Of a DNA stretch of 64,000 nt, positions 32,766 through 41,092 are shown in pieces. How positions within the stretch are numbered: the stretch's first letter is position 1; each line of letters starts with the position of its first letter. A program made the position numbers and the translations under genes. Source of the DNA: Candidatus Tepidifontimicrobium thermophilum (lineage in GTDB: Bacteria; Sysuimicrobiota; Sysuimicrobiia; Sysuimicrobiales; Sysuimicrobiaceae); contig JAVKKH010000002.1 of the NCBI GenBank assembly GCA_031296405.1, positions 1 to 64,000 of the forward strand, read 5' to 3'. The notes under the pieces are model-generated. The model worked only from the letters and a program-made list of their open reading frames with translations. It was not told where the DNA came from and did no database searches.

Positions 32766-33428
32766 ATGCACATGGCCGAGCCCCGCGTGCACGGCTTCCT
32801 CTTCTACGAGGTGCCGCCCGGATACCGGACGTCCCAGCAGGCCGCCCGAGTGCGGGAGGCGGTGGAACGCGCCGCAGCGGTCTCCGGCGTGGCTGCCGTC
32901 TACACGTACGACCTGGTGGGGCTCCGCTCGGGCGTGGACCTCGGGCTGTGGGTCGCGGCCCAGGAGCTGGAGCCCTACCAGAGGGCGGCAGAGTCCCTTC
33001 TGGGTACTGACCTGCGCTGCGTGTGCGCCCTGTGGGGCTTCGTCCGCCCGTCCCAGTACACCGGACGCAGCGGCACGAGCGTCCAGGTCCCGGGTCCCCG
33101 CAAGCGCTACCTGGTGGTTTACCCCTTCAGCAAGACCCACGAGTGGTACCAGTTGCCCGCAGAGGACCGGCGGCAGATGATGCTGGAACACGCCCGGGTC
33201 GGGCACGGATTCGAAGGGATCGAACAGATCCTGCTGTACAGCACGGGACTGAGCGACTGGGAGTTCGTGGTGGGCTACGAGACGGACGACCCCGAGCGCT
33301 TCCTCGAACTCGTCACGAGCCTGCGGAGCACCGCGGCGCGGCCCTACACCCTGCGGGACACCCCGATCTTCACCGCGCGCCACGGGAGCCTGGAGGAGGT
33401 CGTTCGCCACGTCTTCCAGACGCCCTGA
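32766..33428 (+). CDS. hemQ: Coproheme decarboxylase / chlorite-dismutase-family protein
   Basis: 220 residues; ATG 32766 or ATG 32772 (GGGGG spaced six bases before the latter). HemQ (ChdC) converts coproheme to heme b in the coproporphyrin-dependent pathway. Diagnostic: YLVVYPFSKTHEWYQLPAED and RRQMMLEHARVGHGF. By alignment with Listeria HemQ, Tyr119 in VVYPF corresponds to the catalytic Tyr and His142 in MLEH to the heme-ligating His (numbering from 32766). Followed by a PNPOx-like gene, then hemE and hemH, all co-directional. Confidence 0.92.
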   Translation: MHMAEPRVHGFLFYEVPPGYRTSQQAARVREAVERAAAVSGVAAVYTYDLVGLRSGVDLGLWVAAQELEPYQRAAESLLGTDLRCVCALWGFVRPSQYTGRSGTSVQVPGPRKRYLVVYPFSKTHEWYQLPAEDRRQMMLEHARVGHGFEGIEQILLYSTGLSDWEFVVGYETDDPERFLELVTSLRSTAARPYTLRDTPIFTARHGSLEEVVRHVFQTP

Positions 33429-33450
33429 AGCGCCCGCGGACCTGCGGGCG

Positions 33451-33915
33451 GTGGACGTCTTCCGGCAGCTGCTGGAGGAGAACCGCGTCATGACCCTGGC
33501 CACGTGCTCGGCGGACGGGCCGTGGGCGGCTCCGGTGCTGTACGCCCTGCAACCCGGTCCCGAGCTGGTGTTCATGTCGCGGCTGAGTACGCGGCACGCA
33601 AGGGACCTTCTGGCCTGCCCTCGGGTGGCCGCGGCGATCCACCCGGACCAGACCCGGCCGCTGCGGGGGGTGCAGCTGGAGGGGATCGCGCGGCCGTTGG
33701 CTGGGCGCGAGGCGGTGCGCGCCATCCGGGTGTACCTGCAGCGTTTCCCCTCTGCCCGAGGGAGGTTCCCCCTGTGGCCTGCGATCCGGGGAACGGGCCA
33801 GATCCGGTTGTTCGCCCTACGGCCGGAGCGCGCGTACGTCCTGTCCGAGGAGGACTTCGGCTGGGGCGTACGCCGCCAGGTCCCCCTGGACGCCCTCCCG
33901 CAGGCGCCCCCATGA
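33451..33915 (+). CDS. Pyridoxamine 5'-phosphate oxidase-fold protein
   Basis: 154 residues from GTG 33451. N-terminal VFRQLLEENRVMTLATCSAD and GPWAAPVLYALQPGPELVFM are typical of the split-barrel flavin or heme-binding family (PNPOx-like, YhbP/HugZ group). The position between hemQ and hemE makes a heme- or flavin-related role plausible, for instance heme binding or F420/FMN-dependent redox, but no residue settles it. Its stop overlaps the next start (ATGA). Confidence 0.78.
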   Translation: MDVFRQLLEENRVMTLATCSADGPWAAPVLYALQPGPELVFMSRLSTRHARDLLACPRVAAAIHPDQTRPLRGVQLEGIARPLAGREAVRAIRVYLQRFPSARGRFPLWPAIRGTGQIRLFALRPERAYVLSEEDFGWGVRRQVPLDALPQAPP

Positions 33916-34334
33916 CTGCCTACCGGCTCGCCGTGTTTTTGCACCTGCTGGCCGCCGCGGTGTGGGTGGGCGGATACGTGCTGTTCGCGTGGGCGGCCCC
34001 GGCCCTGCGCCGCCGTGGCCCGGAGGGCGCCCAGGCCTTCCGCGTGCTAGGGCTCCGTTTCCGCGGCCTGTCCTGGCTGGCGGTGGTGGTGCTGGTGGCA
34101 ACGGGCACGGTCTTCCTGTTCTCCGGCTGGGATCCGGCCCAGCCGGTGCTGCGGGACAAGCTGGGCCTCGTGGCGCTGGCGGTGGCCCTCAAGGCCGCGC
34201 ACGACTTCTGGGCCGCACCGGCGGCCGCGCGGGGGCGCCTGTCGCCCCGGTGGGCCACCGTCCTGGCGCGGGCGAACCTGGTGGTGCTGGTGTCGGTGCT
34301 GTACTTCGCCACGCTGCTGGGAGGCCGCCGGTGA
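33912..34334 (+). CDS. CopD/HemJ-like four-helix membrane protein
   Basis: 140 residues with four predicted transmembrane helices: YRLAVFLHLLAAAVWVGGYV (His11), LSWLAVVVLVATGTVFLFSG, a third containing RDKLGLVALAVALKAAHDFW, and ARANLVVLVSVLYFATLLGG. The spaced His residues in helices 1 and 3, the LH...VW.GG pattern and the DKL.LV...H segment resemble both the CopD family and HemJ-type protoporphyrinogen oxidase. Overlaps by four bases with both neighbours (ATGA upstream, GTGA with hemE). An oxidase step is otherwise missing from this heme cluster, which makes this gene a candidate. Confidence 0.75.
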   Translation: MTAYRLAVFLHLLAAAVWVGGYVLFAWAAPALRRRGPEGAQAFRVLGLRFRGLSWLAVVVLVATGTVFLFSGWDPAQPVLRDKLGLVALAVALKAAHDFWAAPAAARGRLSPRWATVLARANLVVLVSVLYFATLLGGRR

Positions 34335-35341
34335 GGGACCGCGTGTTGCGCGCCGCCCTGGGGCAGCCTGTGGACACCACGCCGGTGTGGTTCCTGCGGC
34401 AGGCGGGGCGTTACCTCCCGGAGTACCGGAGGCTCCGGGAGCGCTACTCCCTGGCGGAGCTGTGCCGCGAGCCGGAGCTGGCCGCACAGGTCACCCTGCA
34501 GCCTCTGCGCCGCATGGACGTGGACGCCGCCATCCTGTTCACCGACCTGCTGGTGCCCCTGTGGGGGATGGGCCTGGAGTTCGAGCTCGCGGAGGGCCGC
34601 GGCCCGGTCCTCCCCACGCCGGTCCCCGTCGACCGGCTGGCGCAGCTTCCCGAGCTCGACCTGGAAGCCGTGGAGTTCGTGCCGCAGACCGTGCGTCTGG
34701 TGAGAGCCGCCCTGGACCGCCCCCTGGTGGGGTTTGCGGGGGCGCCGTTCACCGTGGCCGCCTACCTGGTAGAAGGGGGACCGTCCCGAGACTGGCCGCG
34801 GACCCGGGCCCTGCTGCACAGCCGTCCCGAGGTGTGGCACGCCCTGGCCGCGCGTCTGACCACCAATCTTGCCGCGTACGTCCGGGCCCAGGTGCAGGCG
34901 GGCGCGCAGCTGGTCCAGCTGTTCGACTCGTGGGTGGGGGTCCTGTCCGCGGAGGACTTCCGGTGGGCGGTGCGGCCCTACCTGGTGCAGCTGCTGCGGA
35001 CCTTGGACGGGGTCCCGCGGATCTACTTCGCCACGGGGTGCGCGCACCTGCTGGCGGAGTTCCGGGAGCTGCCCGCGGAGGTGGTCGGCGTGGACTGGCG
35101 GGTGCCGCTGTCCGAGGCCGCGGCCGTCCTGGGCGGGAAGGCCATCCAAGGAAACCTCGACCCCGCACGGCTGCTGGGAGACCGACAGGCCCTGCGCGCG
35201 GAGGCGTCCCGCATCGTGGCCCAGGGCCGGGTATTGCGCGGTCACATCTTCAACCTCGGCCACGGGGTGATGCCGGAAACCGACCCCGACCGGCTGGCGG
35301 AGCTGGTGGAGTGGGTGCACGAAAGGGGGAGACGCGCGTGA
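34331..35341 (+). CDS. hemE: Uroporphyrinogen decarboxylase
   Basis: 336 residues from GTG 34331. HemE removes four carboxyls from uroporphyrinogen III to coproporphyrinogen III. Conserved: PVWFLRQAGRYLPEYRRLRE (substrate-binding Arg residues), LQPLRRMDVDAAILFTDLLV with the catalytic Asp, GFAGAPFTVAAYLVEGGPSR, VQLFDSWVGVLS, and the C-terminal FNLGHGVMPETDPD. Translationally coupled to the CopD-like gene and to hemH (GTGA at 35338-35341). Confidence 0.96.
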   Translation: MRDRVLRAALGQPVDTTPVWFLRQAGRYLPEYRRLRERYSLAELCREPELAAQVTLQPLRRMDVDAAILFTDLLVPLWGMGLEFELAEGRGPVLPTPVPVDRLAQLPELDLEAVEFVPQTVRLVRAALDRPLVGFAGAPFTVAAYLVEGGPSRDWPRTRALLHSRPEVWHALAARLTTNLAAYVRAQVQAGAQLVQLFDSWVGVLSAEDFRWAVRPYLVQLLRTLDGVPRIYFATGCAHLLAEFRELPAEVVGVDWRVPLSEAAAVLGGKAIQGNLDPARLLGDRQALRAEASRIVAQGRVLRGHIFNLGHGVMPETDPDRLAELVEWVHERGRRA

Positions 35342-36258
35342 CCGTCGGCGTGCTGCTCATGGCGTACGGGACTCCCCGAAACCTGGAGGAGGTGGAGGCG
35401 TACTTCACCCACATCCGGCGTGGACGGGCGCCCTCGCCCGAGGAGGTGGCCGACCTTCGCGAGCGCTACCGGAGGATCGGCGGCGCCTCGCCCCTGCGGG
35501 AGATCACCGAAGCACAGGCCCGCGGGCTCCAGGCGGTCCTGGACCGGCAGTCTCCCGGAACCTTCCGGGTCTACCTGGCGATGAAGCACAGCCCGCCGTT
35601 TGTCGGGGACGTGGCCGCACGGATGGTGCAGGACGGGCTGCGCGAAGTGGTGGCCCTGGTGCTGGCGCCGCACGAGTCCCGCATGATCGTGGACGAGTAC
35701 CTGGACTACGCGCAGCCCGCCTTTCGGTCCGTCCCTGACCTGCGGCTGCGGGTCATCCGCTCCTGGCACCTGAACCCCGGTTACCTCGCCGCGGTGGAGC
35801 GCCGCATACGTTCCGGGCTCGCGCGCTTCCCCGACCCGGACCCCCCGGCCACAGAGGTGCTGTTCACGGCCCACAGCCTGCCGGAGCGCATCCTGGAGTG
35901 GAACGACCCGTACCCCCGCACGTTGCAGGAGACGGCGCAGGCCCTGGTGGACCGACTCCGGATTCCCCGCTGGAGGCTGTGTTACCAGAGCGCGGGACAT
36001 ACCCCCTTCCGGTGGCTGGGGCCCGACATCCTGGACGTGCTGGACGAGCTGGCCCAAGCCGGCCGCCGGCAGGTGCTGGCGGTACCCGTGGGATTCGTGG
36101 CCGACCACCTGGAGATCCTGTACGACCTGGACGTGGAGGCCGCCGAACGCGCGGCCAGCCTCGGCTTGGTCTTCGGGCGCACGGACTCCCTGAACACCGA
36201 CCCAGAGTTCCTGGAAGGGCTGGGGCAGGAGGTGCTAGCCGCGGCCCGGGGGCTGTAG
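35338..36258 (+). CDS. hemH: Ferrochelatase (coproporphyrin type inferred)
   Basis: 306 residues from GTG 35338. Motifs: GVLLMAYGTPRNLEEVEAYF, RYRRIGGASPLREITEAQAR, the metal-binding His in VLFTAHSLPERILEWNDPYP, YQSAGHTPFRWLGPDILDVL and catalytic Glu in VPVGFVADHLEILYDLDVEA. With HemQ in the same operon it most likely inserts iron into coproporphyrin III rather than protoporphyrin. Stops one base short of the convergent MFS gene. Confidence 0.95.
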   Translation: MTVGVLLMAYGTPRNLEEVEAYFTHIRRGRAPSPEEVADLRERYRRIGGASPLREITEAQARGLQAVLDRQSPGTFRVYLAMKHSPPFVGDVAARMVQDGLREVVALVLAPHESRMIVDEYLDYAQPAFRSVPDLRLRVIRSWHLNPGYLAAVERRIRSGLARFPDPDPPATEVLFTAHSLPERILEWNDPYPRTLQETAQALVDRLRIPRWRLCYQSAGHTPFRWLGPDILDVLDELAQAGRRQVLAVPVGFVADHLEILYDLDVEAAERAASLGLVFGRTDSLNTDPEFLEGLGQEVLAAARGL

Positions 36259-36259
36259 T

Positions 36260-37708
36260 TCAGTCCGCCGCCTCTCCCACCGGCCCGCCTGCGGATTCTG
36301 AAACCGGCCCTGCTGGGAACGCGCGGAGGGAAAGCAACGCCAACCCGCTCAGGACCAGGGACGCGGTAAACACCACCTCCAGCCCCGCCGCCAGGTGAAC
36401 CCGCAGGGGCTCTAGCACCTCGGGTCCCAGCGCCAGCCGTTCCACGGGGTCCAGCAACCCCCGCAGCTGGCCCACCTCGACCCCTGCAGCCCACAACCGT
36501 CTGACCATCAGGCTGCCCAGCACGCTCACGCCCACCGCGCCGCCGATGCTGCGGAAGAACAGGGTCAGGGAGGTGGCCAGGCCCCGCTCCGTGTAGGGGA
36601 CGGAGCTCTGTACCGCCAGCACCGTGACCAGGACCACCAGGCCCATGCCGGTCCCCAGGAGCGCCGTGGCCCACCGCACCGGGGCCGCGGACGCAGCCGC
36701 CGGCATTCCGACCAGCACCGTGAACCCCGCCACCAGCAGCACCCCGCCCGCCACGGCCACCCGCCGGAACCCGAACCGCAGGGCCAGCCGCCCACCCAGG
36801 CTGCTGGCCGCGGTCCACGCCAGCATGAGCGGGGTCAGGACCGCGCCCGCCTCCGTGGGCCCCCTGCCCTGCACCCCCTGCACGAACAGCGGCACGTAGT
36901 ACAGGCTCCCGAACAACGCCGCGCCCACCAGAAAGCCGGTCACGGAAGCCGCGCTGACCAGCCGGTTCCGGAACAGACGCAAGGGGACGACCGGGTGGGG
37001 CGACCGGGACTCCCACGCCACGAAGGCGGCAGCCAGCAACCCGGACAGAACCAGACCCGGAGCGGAGGACGCGCGCTCCAGGCTCCACAGGCCCACCACC
37101 ACGCACGCCACCAGCAGCGCTGCCCCCACCACGTCCACCCGGCCCTCGACCCGCACCGGCGGCTCCCGGTACTTCCGCGCCACCACCCACAGGGTCACCA
37201 GCCCCAGCGGCAGGTTGGCGTAGAAGATCCACCGCCACGACCCCCGGTCCACCAGGAACCCGCCCAGCAACGGTCCCACCACGCTCGCCACACCCCACAC
37301 ACCGCTGAACAGGCCCTGAACGCGGGCCCGCTCCTCCAGGCTGAACAGGTCGCCCACGATGGTGATGGCCACGGGCAGCAGCGCTCCGCCCCCGACACCC
37401 TGCACGGCGCGGAACAACACCAGCTCCGGCATCGACCGCGCGGCCCCGCACAGGGCCGAACCCGCGAGAAAAGTCGCCACCCCCAACAGGTACACCGGCC
37501 GCCGCCCGTACCGGTCTGCCAGACCGCCAAATAGCGGAGTGGCCGCGGTCAGGGTCAGCGAGTAGCTGGCGACCACCCACGCGTACAGCTCCAACCCGCC
37601 CAGCACCCGGGCGATGGTCGGCAGGGCCGTGGCCACGATGGTGGTGTCCAGGGCCGCCAGGAACATGCCCAGCATCACCGCCACCGTGACCACGCGGCGC
37701 TGTTCCAC
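36260..37708 (-). CDS. MFS multidrug-type efflux transporter (DHA2/EmrB-QacA, 14 helices)
   Basis: 482 residues. N-terminal ALDTTIVATALPTIARVLGG is the DHA2 motif D1; motif A GGLADRYGRRPVYLLG follows, then motif C-like GVWGVASVVGPLLGGFLVDR. Helix count by hydrophobicity is about 14. Members expel drugs, dyes or metabolites with proton antiport. GTG start with GGGGAGG upstream. It diverges from the CoA-ester lyase gene with a 77-base gap and converges on hemH. Confidence 0.9.
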   Translation of the reverse strand: MEQRRVVTVAVMLGMFLAALDTTIVATALPTIARVLGGLELYAWVVASYSLTLTAATPLFGGLADRYGRRPVYLLGVATFLAGSALCGAARSMPELVLFRAVQGVGGGALLPVAITIVGDLFSLEERARVQGLFSGVWGVASVVGPLLGGFLVDRGSWRWIFYANLPLGLVTLWVVARKYREPPVRVEGRVDVVGAALLVACVVVGLWSLERASSAPGLVLSGLLAAAFVAWESRSPHPVVPLRLFRNRLVSAASVTGFLVGAALFGSLYYVPLFVQGVQGRGPTEAGAVLTPLMLAWTAASSLGGRLALRFGFRRVAVAGGVLLVAGFTVLVGMPAAASAAPVRWATALLGTGMGLVVLVTVLAVQSSVPYTERGLATSLTLFFRSIGGAVGVSVLGSLMVRRLWAAGVEVGQLRGLLDPVERLALGPEVLEPLRVHLAAGLEVVFTASLVLSGLALLSLRAFPAGPVSESAGGPVGEAAD

Positions 37709-37785
37709 CCGGGACCTCCCCGCACGCCGTACAATCGGACCGAAGCTCTTGTGCCATTGTCTCAGACCGGCCCGTGGAGGTGGCC

Positions 37786-38691
37786 ATGGACGAGCGGTGG
37801 GAGCGGTCCATCCTGGCAGTACCCGCCTCGGAGCCCCGCAAGGTGGAGAAGGCGGTGGCTTCGCAGGCGGACGCGGTCTTCCTGGACCTGGAGGACGCGG
37901 TCCCGCCGGACCTGAAGGACGCCGCGCGAGCGCACGCGGTGCGGGCGTTGCGGGAACTGGACTGGGGCGACAAGACCCGTATGGTCCGCATCAACGGTCT
38001 GGACACGCCGTGGGCGTACCGGGATCTGGTAGAGGTGTGCGAGGAGGCGGGCGACCACCTGGACTGCGTCATCGTGCCGAAGGTGAGCCGTCCGGAGGAA
38101 GTGAGCTTCGTGGACATCCTCATGGGGCAGATCGAGGCACGGGTGGGTCTGCGAAGGCGCATCGGGGTCCACGCCCTGGTGGAGACGGCCTCCGGCCTCG
38201 CCCGGGTAGAGCAGCTGGCCACCGCGAGCCCGCGCCTGCAGGCCCTGAGCTTTGGGCCGGGCGACTTCGCTGCCTCCGCGGGGATGCCGAGCTCTGCCAT
38301 CGGGACCGAGGACCAGTGGGACGCAGTCTACCCAGGGCACCGCTGGCACTACCCCATGATGCGGGTGGTGGTGGCGGCCCGCGCAGCGGGGCTGCGCGCC
38401 TTCGACGGGCCTGCCGCGGAGTTCCGCGACCTGGAAGCCTTCCGCAGGCTGTGCCGGGTCGCCCGCAGTCTGGGCTTCGACGGAAAGTGGTGCATCCACC
38501 CCGCCCAGATCCCGGTCGTGCACGAGGTGTTCGCGCCCACGGAGGAGGAGGTGGAGTGGGCAAGGAAGGTGGTGGCGGCGTACGAGCAGGCTCAGGCCGC
38601 CGGCCGAGGGGCCATCACCGTGGACGGCAAGATGGTGGACGCGGCCTCCCTGCGTATGGCCCAGGCGACCCTGGCCCGCGCGCGGCCGTAA
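37786..38691 (+). CDS. HpcH/HpaI-family CoA-ester lyase (malyl-CoA / citramalyl-CoA lyase or CitE-like)
   Basis: 301 residues from ATG 37786 (GGAGG five bases upstream; in-frame GTG 37774 is an alternative). TIM-barrel motifs: ILAVPASEPRKVEKAVASQA, DAVFLDLEDAVPPDLKDAAR with metal-binding residues, RINGLDTPWAYRDLVEV, IGVHALVETASGLARVEQL, LSFGPGDFAASAGMP and GKWCIHPAQIPVVHEVF. The family cleaves or makes malyl-CoA, methylmalyl-CoA or citramalyl-CoA, releasing glyoxylate or pyruvate. Beside glycolate oxidase and malate synthase, a glyoxylate-related lyase is the best guess. Confidence 0.87.
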   Translation: MDERWERSILAVPASEPRKVEKAVASQADAVFLDLEDAVPPDLKDAARAHAVRALRELDWGDKTRMVRINGLDTPWAYRDLVEVCEEAGDHLDCVIVPKVSRPEEVSFVDILMGQIEARVGLRRRIGVHALVETASGLARVEQLATASPRLQALSFGPGDFAASAGMPSSAIGTEDQWDAVYPGHRWHYPMMRVVVAARAAGLRAFDGPAAEFRDLEAFRRLCRVARSLGFDGKWCIHPAQIPVVHEVFAPTEEEVEWARKVVAAYEQAQAAGRGAITVDGKMVDAASLRMAQATLARARP

Positions 38692-38699
38692 GCTTCGCC

Positions 38700-39977
38700 T
38701 CACGCGAGGCGCGGGAGGCCCTGCCCGCGGTAAGCCAGGTCCAGCACCTGGACCGTGTGGAGCACGGGGACCGGACGTCCCGCGGCCCGCAGGTGCGCTC
38801 GGATCTGCACCATGCAGCCCACGTTCCCGGTGACGACCACGTCCGGGTCCGTATCCAGCAGACCCCGCACCTTGCGCCGCCCCAGCTCCGCGGCCACGTC
38901 CGGGTGTTCCAGGCTGTACGTGCCCGCCGACCCGCAGCACAGCTCGGCCTCTGCGGGTTCCACCACCTCCAGGTTGCCCACCGCACCCAGCAGCCGGCGC
39001 GGCGCGTCCCGCACGCCCTGTGCGTGCAGGAGGTGACAGGCGTCCTGGTACACGGCCCGCGTAGGGGCGGGCAAGGGCGGAGGGGTTTCGATCCCGAGCC
39101 CGTTCAGGAACTCGCTCACGTCCTGCACCCGGGCCGCGAGCTTCCGGGCCTGTTCCTCCTCCGGCTGTCCGCTAAACAGCAGGCCGTACTCCTTCATGGC
39201 CGAGCCGCAGCCCGCGGCGTCGGTGATGACCGCGTCCACGTCCTCGGGGAACGCCAGTAGGTTCCGCCGCGCGAGCCGGCGGGCCCGCACCCCTTCCCCC
39301 ACGTGCAGGGCCAGCGCCCCGCAGCAGCCCTGCTGGTCCGGAACCACCACCTCCACGCCGTTGCGCGCCAGTACCCGCACCGTGGCCTCGTGGATCTCCG
39401 GGTGCAGGACCCGCTGGACGCAGCCCACCAGCACGGCGACCCGGGCCCGGCGTGCCCCCGCTGCGGCGACCGTGGACGCAGGGCGGCGGGGGCGCGACAG
39501 GCGATCCGGGACGAGGCTCACCATGGCCCGCAACCGGGCCGGCAGGTAGGGCGCGGCGGGCCGGACCAGCCGCGCGAGCCCCAAGGCCGCCCGCAGGCGC
39601 GCGGGGTGCGGCAGCGTCTCCATCGCCAGCCAGCGGAGCAGCCGGTCCGGCCAGGGCCGGCGGACCTTTGCGGACGCGTACTCACGGTACGGAGTGAGGA
39701 GCTCCCCGTACGCCACCCCGGACGGACACGCGGTGACGCACCCGAAACACCCCAGGCACCGGTCTACGAACGGCGCAGCTTCCTGGGGCTGCAGGTGGCC
39801 TTCCAGGACCTCCTTCATGAGGAAGATGCGACCCCGGGGAGAGTCCATCTCCTCTCCCAGGACCCGGTACGTCGGGCACGCCGCCAGACAGAAGCCGCAG
39901 TGCACGCACGCCTCTACGGCCCCGGCCATCCGGCGGCCCACCGCGCCGTAGCGGTCGACGGGGATCTCGTGCAGCAC
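38700..39977 (-). CDS. glcF: Glycolate oxidase iron-sulfur subunit
   Basis: 425 residues. Two 4Fe-4S ferredoxin motifs, CVHCGFCLAACPTY (about 24-37) and CLGCFGCVTACPSG (about 74-87), followed by two CCG domains: VPDQQGCCGALALHVGEGVR and AEAELCCGSAGTYSLEHPDV. GlcF passes electrons from the flavin subunits to the quinone pool at the membrane. Last gene of the aceB-glcDEF operon, 34 bases after glcE. Confidence 0.93.
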   Translation of the reverse strand: MLHEIPVDRYGAVGRRMAGAVEACVHCGFCLAACPTYRVLGEEMDSPRGRIFLMKEVLEGHLQPQEAAPFVDRCLGCFGCVTACPSGVAYGELLTPYREYASAKVRRPWPDRLLRWLAMETLPHPARLRAALGLARLVRPAAPYLPARLRAMVSLVPDRLSRPRRPASTVAAAGARRARVAVLVGCVQRVLHPEIHEATVRVLARNGVEVVVPDQQGCCGALALHVGEGVRARRLARRNLLAFPEDVDAVITDAAGCGSAMKEYGLLFSGQPEEEQARKLAARVQDVSEFLNGLGIETPPPLPAPTRAVYQDACHLLHAQGVRDAPRRLLGAVGNLEVVEPAEAELCCGSAGTYSLEHPDVAAELGRRKVRGLLDTDPDVVVTGNVGCMVQIRAHLRAAGRPVPVLHTVQVLDLAYRGQGLPRLA

Positions 39978-40011
39978 CTCACACCTCCGGTCCCACGGTA
40001 GCCACCGACCG

Positions 40012-41088
40012 CTACGGGTACGGTCCGAACCGGCCCGCGGGATCCAGGGCCTGTTTGACGCGGCTAGAAAAGCCGTCGGAGTCCGCCCGCCCCAAAAAGG
40101 GCGGTCCCGGCGGCCCCAGCACCCGTAGGGCCCGCAGGCCCAGGCGGGCCAGCAAACCCGACAGCGCCGCGGGTTCCTCTGACCATGCCACCCAGGCCAC
40201 GTTTCCTCCCACGGAGTACCGACGCAGGCTCGCGGTGGGCACCAGCTCCCGCTCCAGGTCCAGCACGCGGCGTGGCGTGACCGGAACTTTCACCAGCGTC
40301 CAGCCCGACGGCACCCAGCGGAACTCCCGAACCTCTTCCCAGATCCGGGAGTCGTCCTCCACCACCTCCCCGCCCTGGAGGAACGCCCGCAGGCGCTGCA
40401 ACCGCGTCGAAAGGGACTCCGGCCGGCCCGCCACCCGCACCCACACCGTGCCCGGCGGCACCAGGTCCACCGCCTCAAGGTCGAAGGAGCTGGTGTACAG
40501 CGCCCGGAGCAGTCCCCACGCAGCCTCGAAGTCGGCCCGGTCCACACGCAGGCTGGCACACGCCCTGGGAGCGGGGAACACCTTGAAGGACACCTCCACC
40601 AACACCCCCAGCCGGCCAAGGCTGCCCGTCATGAGCTTGGCCAGGTCGAACCCCGCGGCGTTCTTCACCACCTTGCCGCCGGCCCGCACCAGCTCGCCCT
40701 GTCCGTCTACGAACCGCACGCCCAGCACGAAGTCCCGGACGCCGCCGTACCGGTACCGGCCGGGCCCACTCAGCCCGCTGGCCAGCGTGCCTCCCAGGGT
40801 GGCACCGGCGGCAGAAAGGGGCGGGTCGAAGGGCAGGTACTGGCCGTGTCGGGCCAGCAGCTGTTCCACGTCCCGCACGGGGGTACCCGCCAGGGCCGTG
40901 AAGGTGAACTCCGCGGGGTCGTAGTCGAGAACACCCCGGAGCTGCGACACCTCCACCACCACCGCACCCTCCGGAGGGCCGAGGGCGGTCTTGGTCCCGG
41001 CTCCCTTCGGCCACACGCGGGGCTGTTGGCGTACCGCCTCCCGCAGGGAATCCACGTCGGAGGGCTTGAGGACCGCGTCCGTGCGCAC
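40012..41088 (-). CDS. glcE: Glycolate oxidase FAD-binding subunit
   Basis: 358 residues. PCMH-type FAD domain: VWPKGAGTKTALGPPEGAVV near the N-terminus, FTALAGTPVRDVEQLLARHG, and GATLGGTLASGLSGPGRYRY, GGKVVKNAAGFDLAKLMTGS. Shorter than GlcD and lacking the C-terminal metal-type motif, as expected for GlcE. Three bases from the glcD stop. Works with GlcD and GlcF to oxidise glycolate (or D-lactate) to glyoxylate. Confidence 0.92.
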   Translation of the reverse strand: MRTDAVLKPSDVDSLREAVRQQPRVWPKGAGTKTALGPPEGAVVVEVSQLRGVLDYDPAEFTFTALAGTPVRDVEQLLARHGQYLPFDPPLSAAGATLGGTLASGLSGPGRYRYGGVRDFVLGVRFVDGQGELVRAGGKVVKNAAGFDLAKLMTGSLGRLGVLVEVSFKVFPAPRACASLRVDRADFEAAWGLLRALYTSSFDLEAVDLVPPGTVWVRVAGRPESLSTRLQRLRAFLQGGEVVEDDSRIWEEVREFRWVPSGWTLVKVPVTPRRVLDLERELVPTASLRRYSVGGNVAWVAWSEEPAALSGLLARLGLRALRVLGPPGPPFLGRADSDGFSSRVKQALDPAGRFGPYP

Positions 41089-41092
41089 GTGC

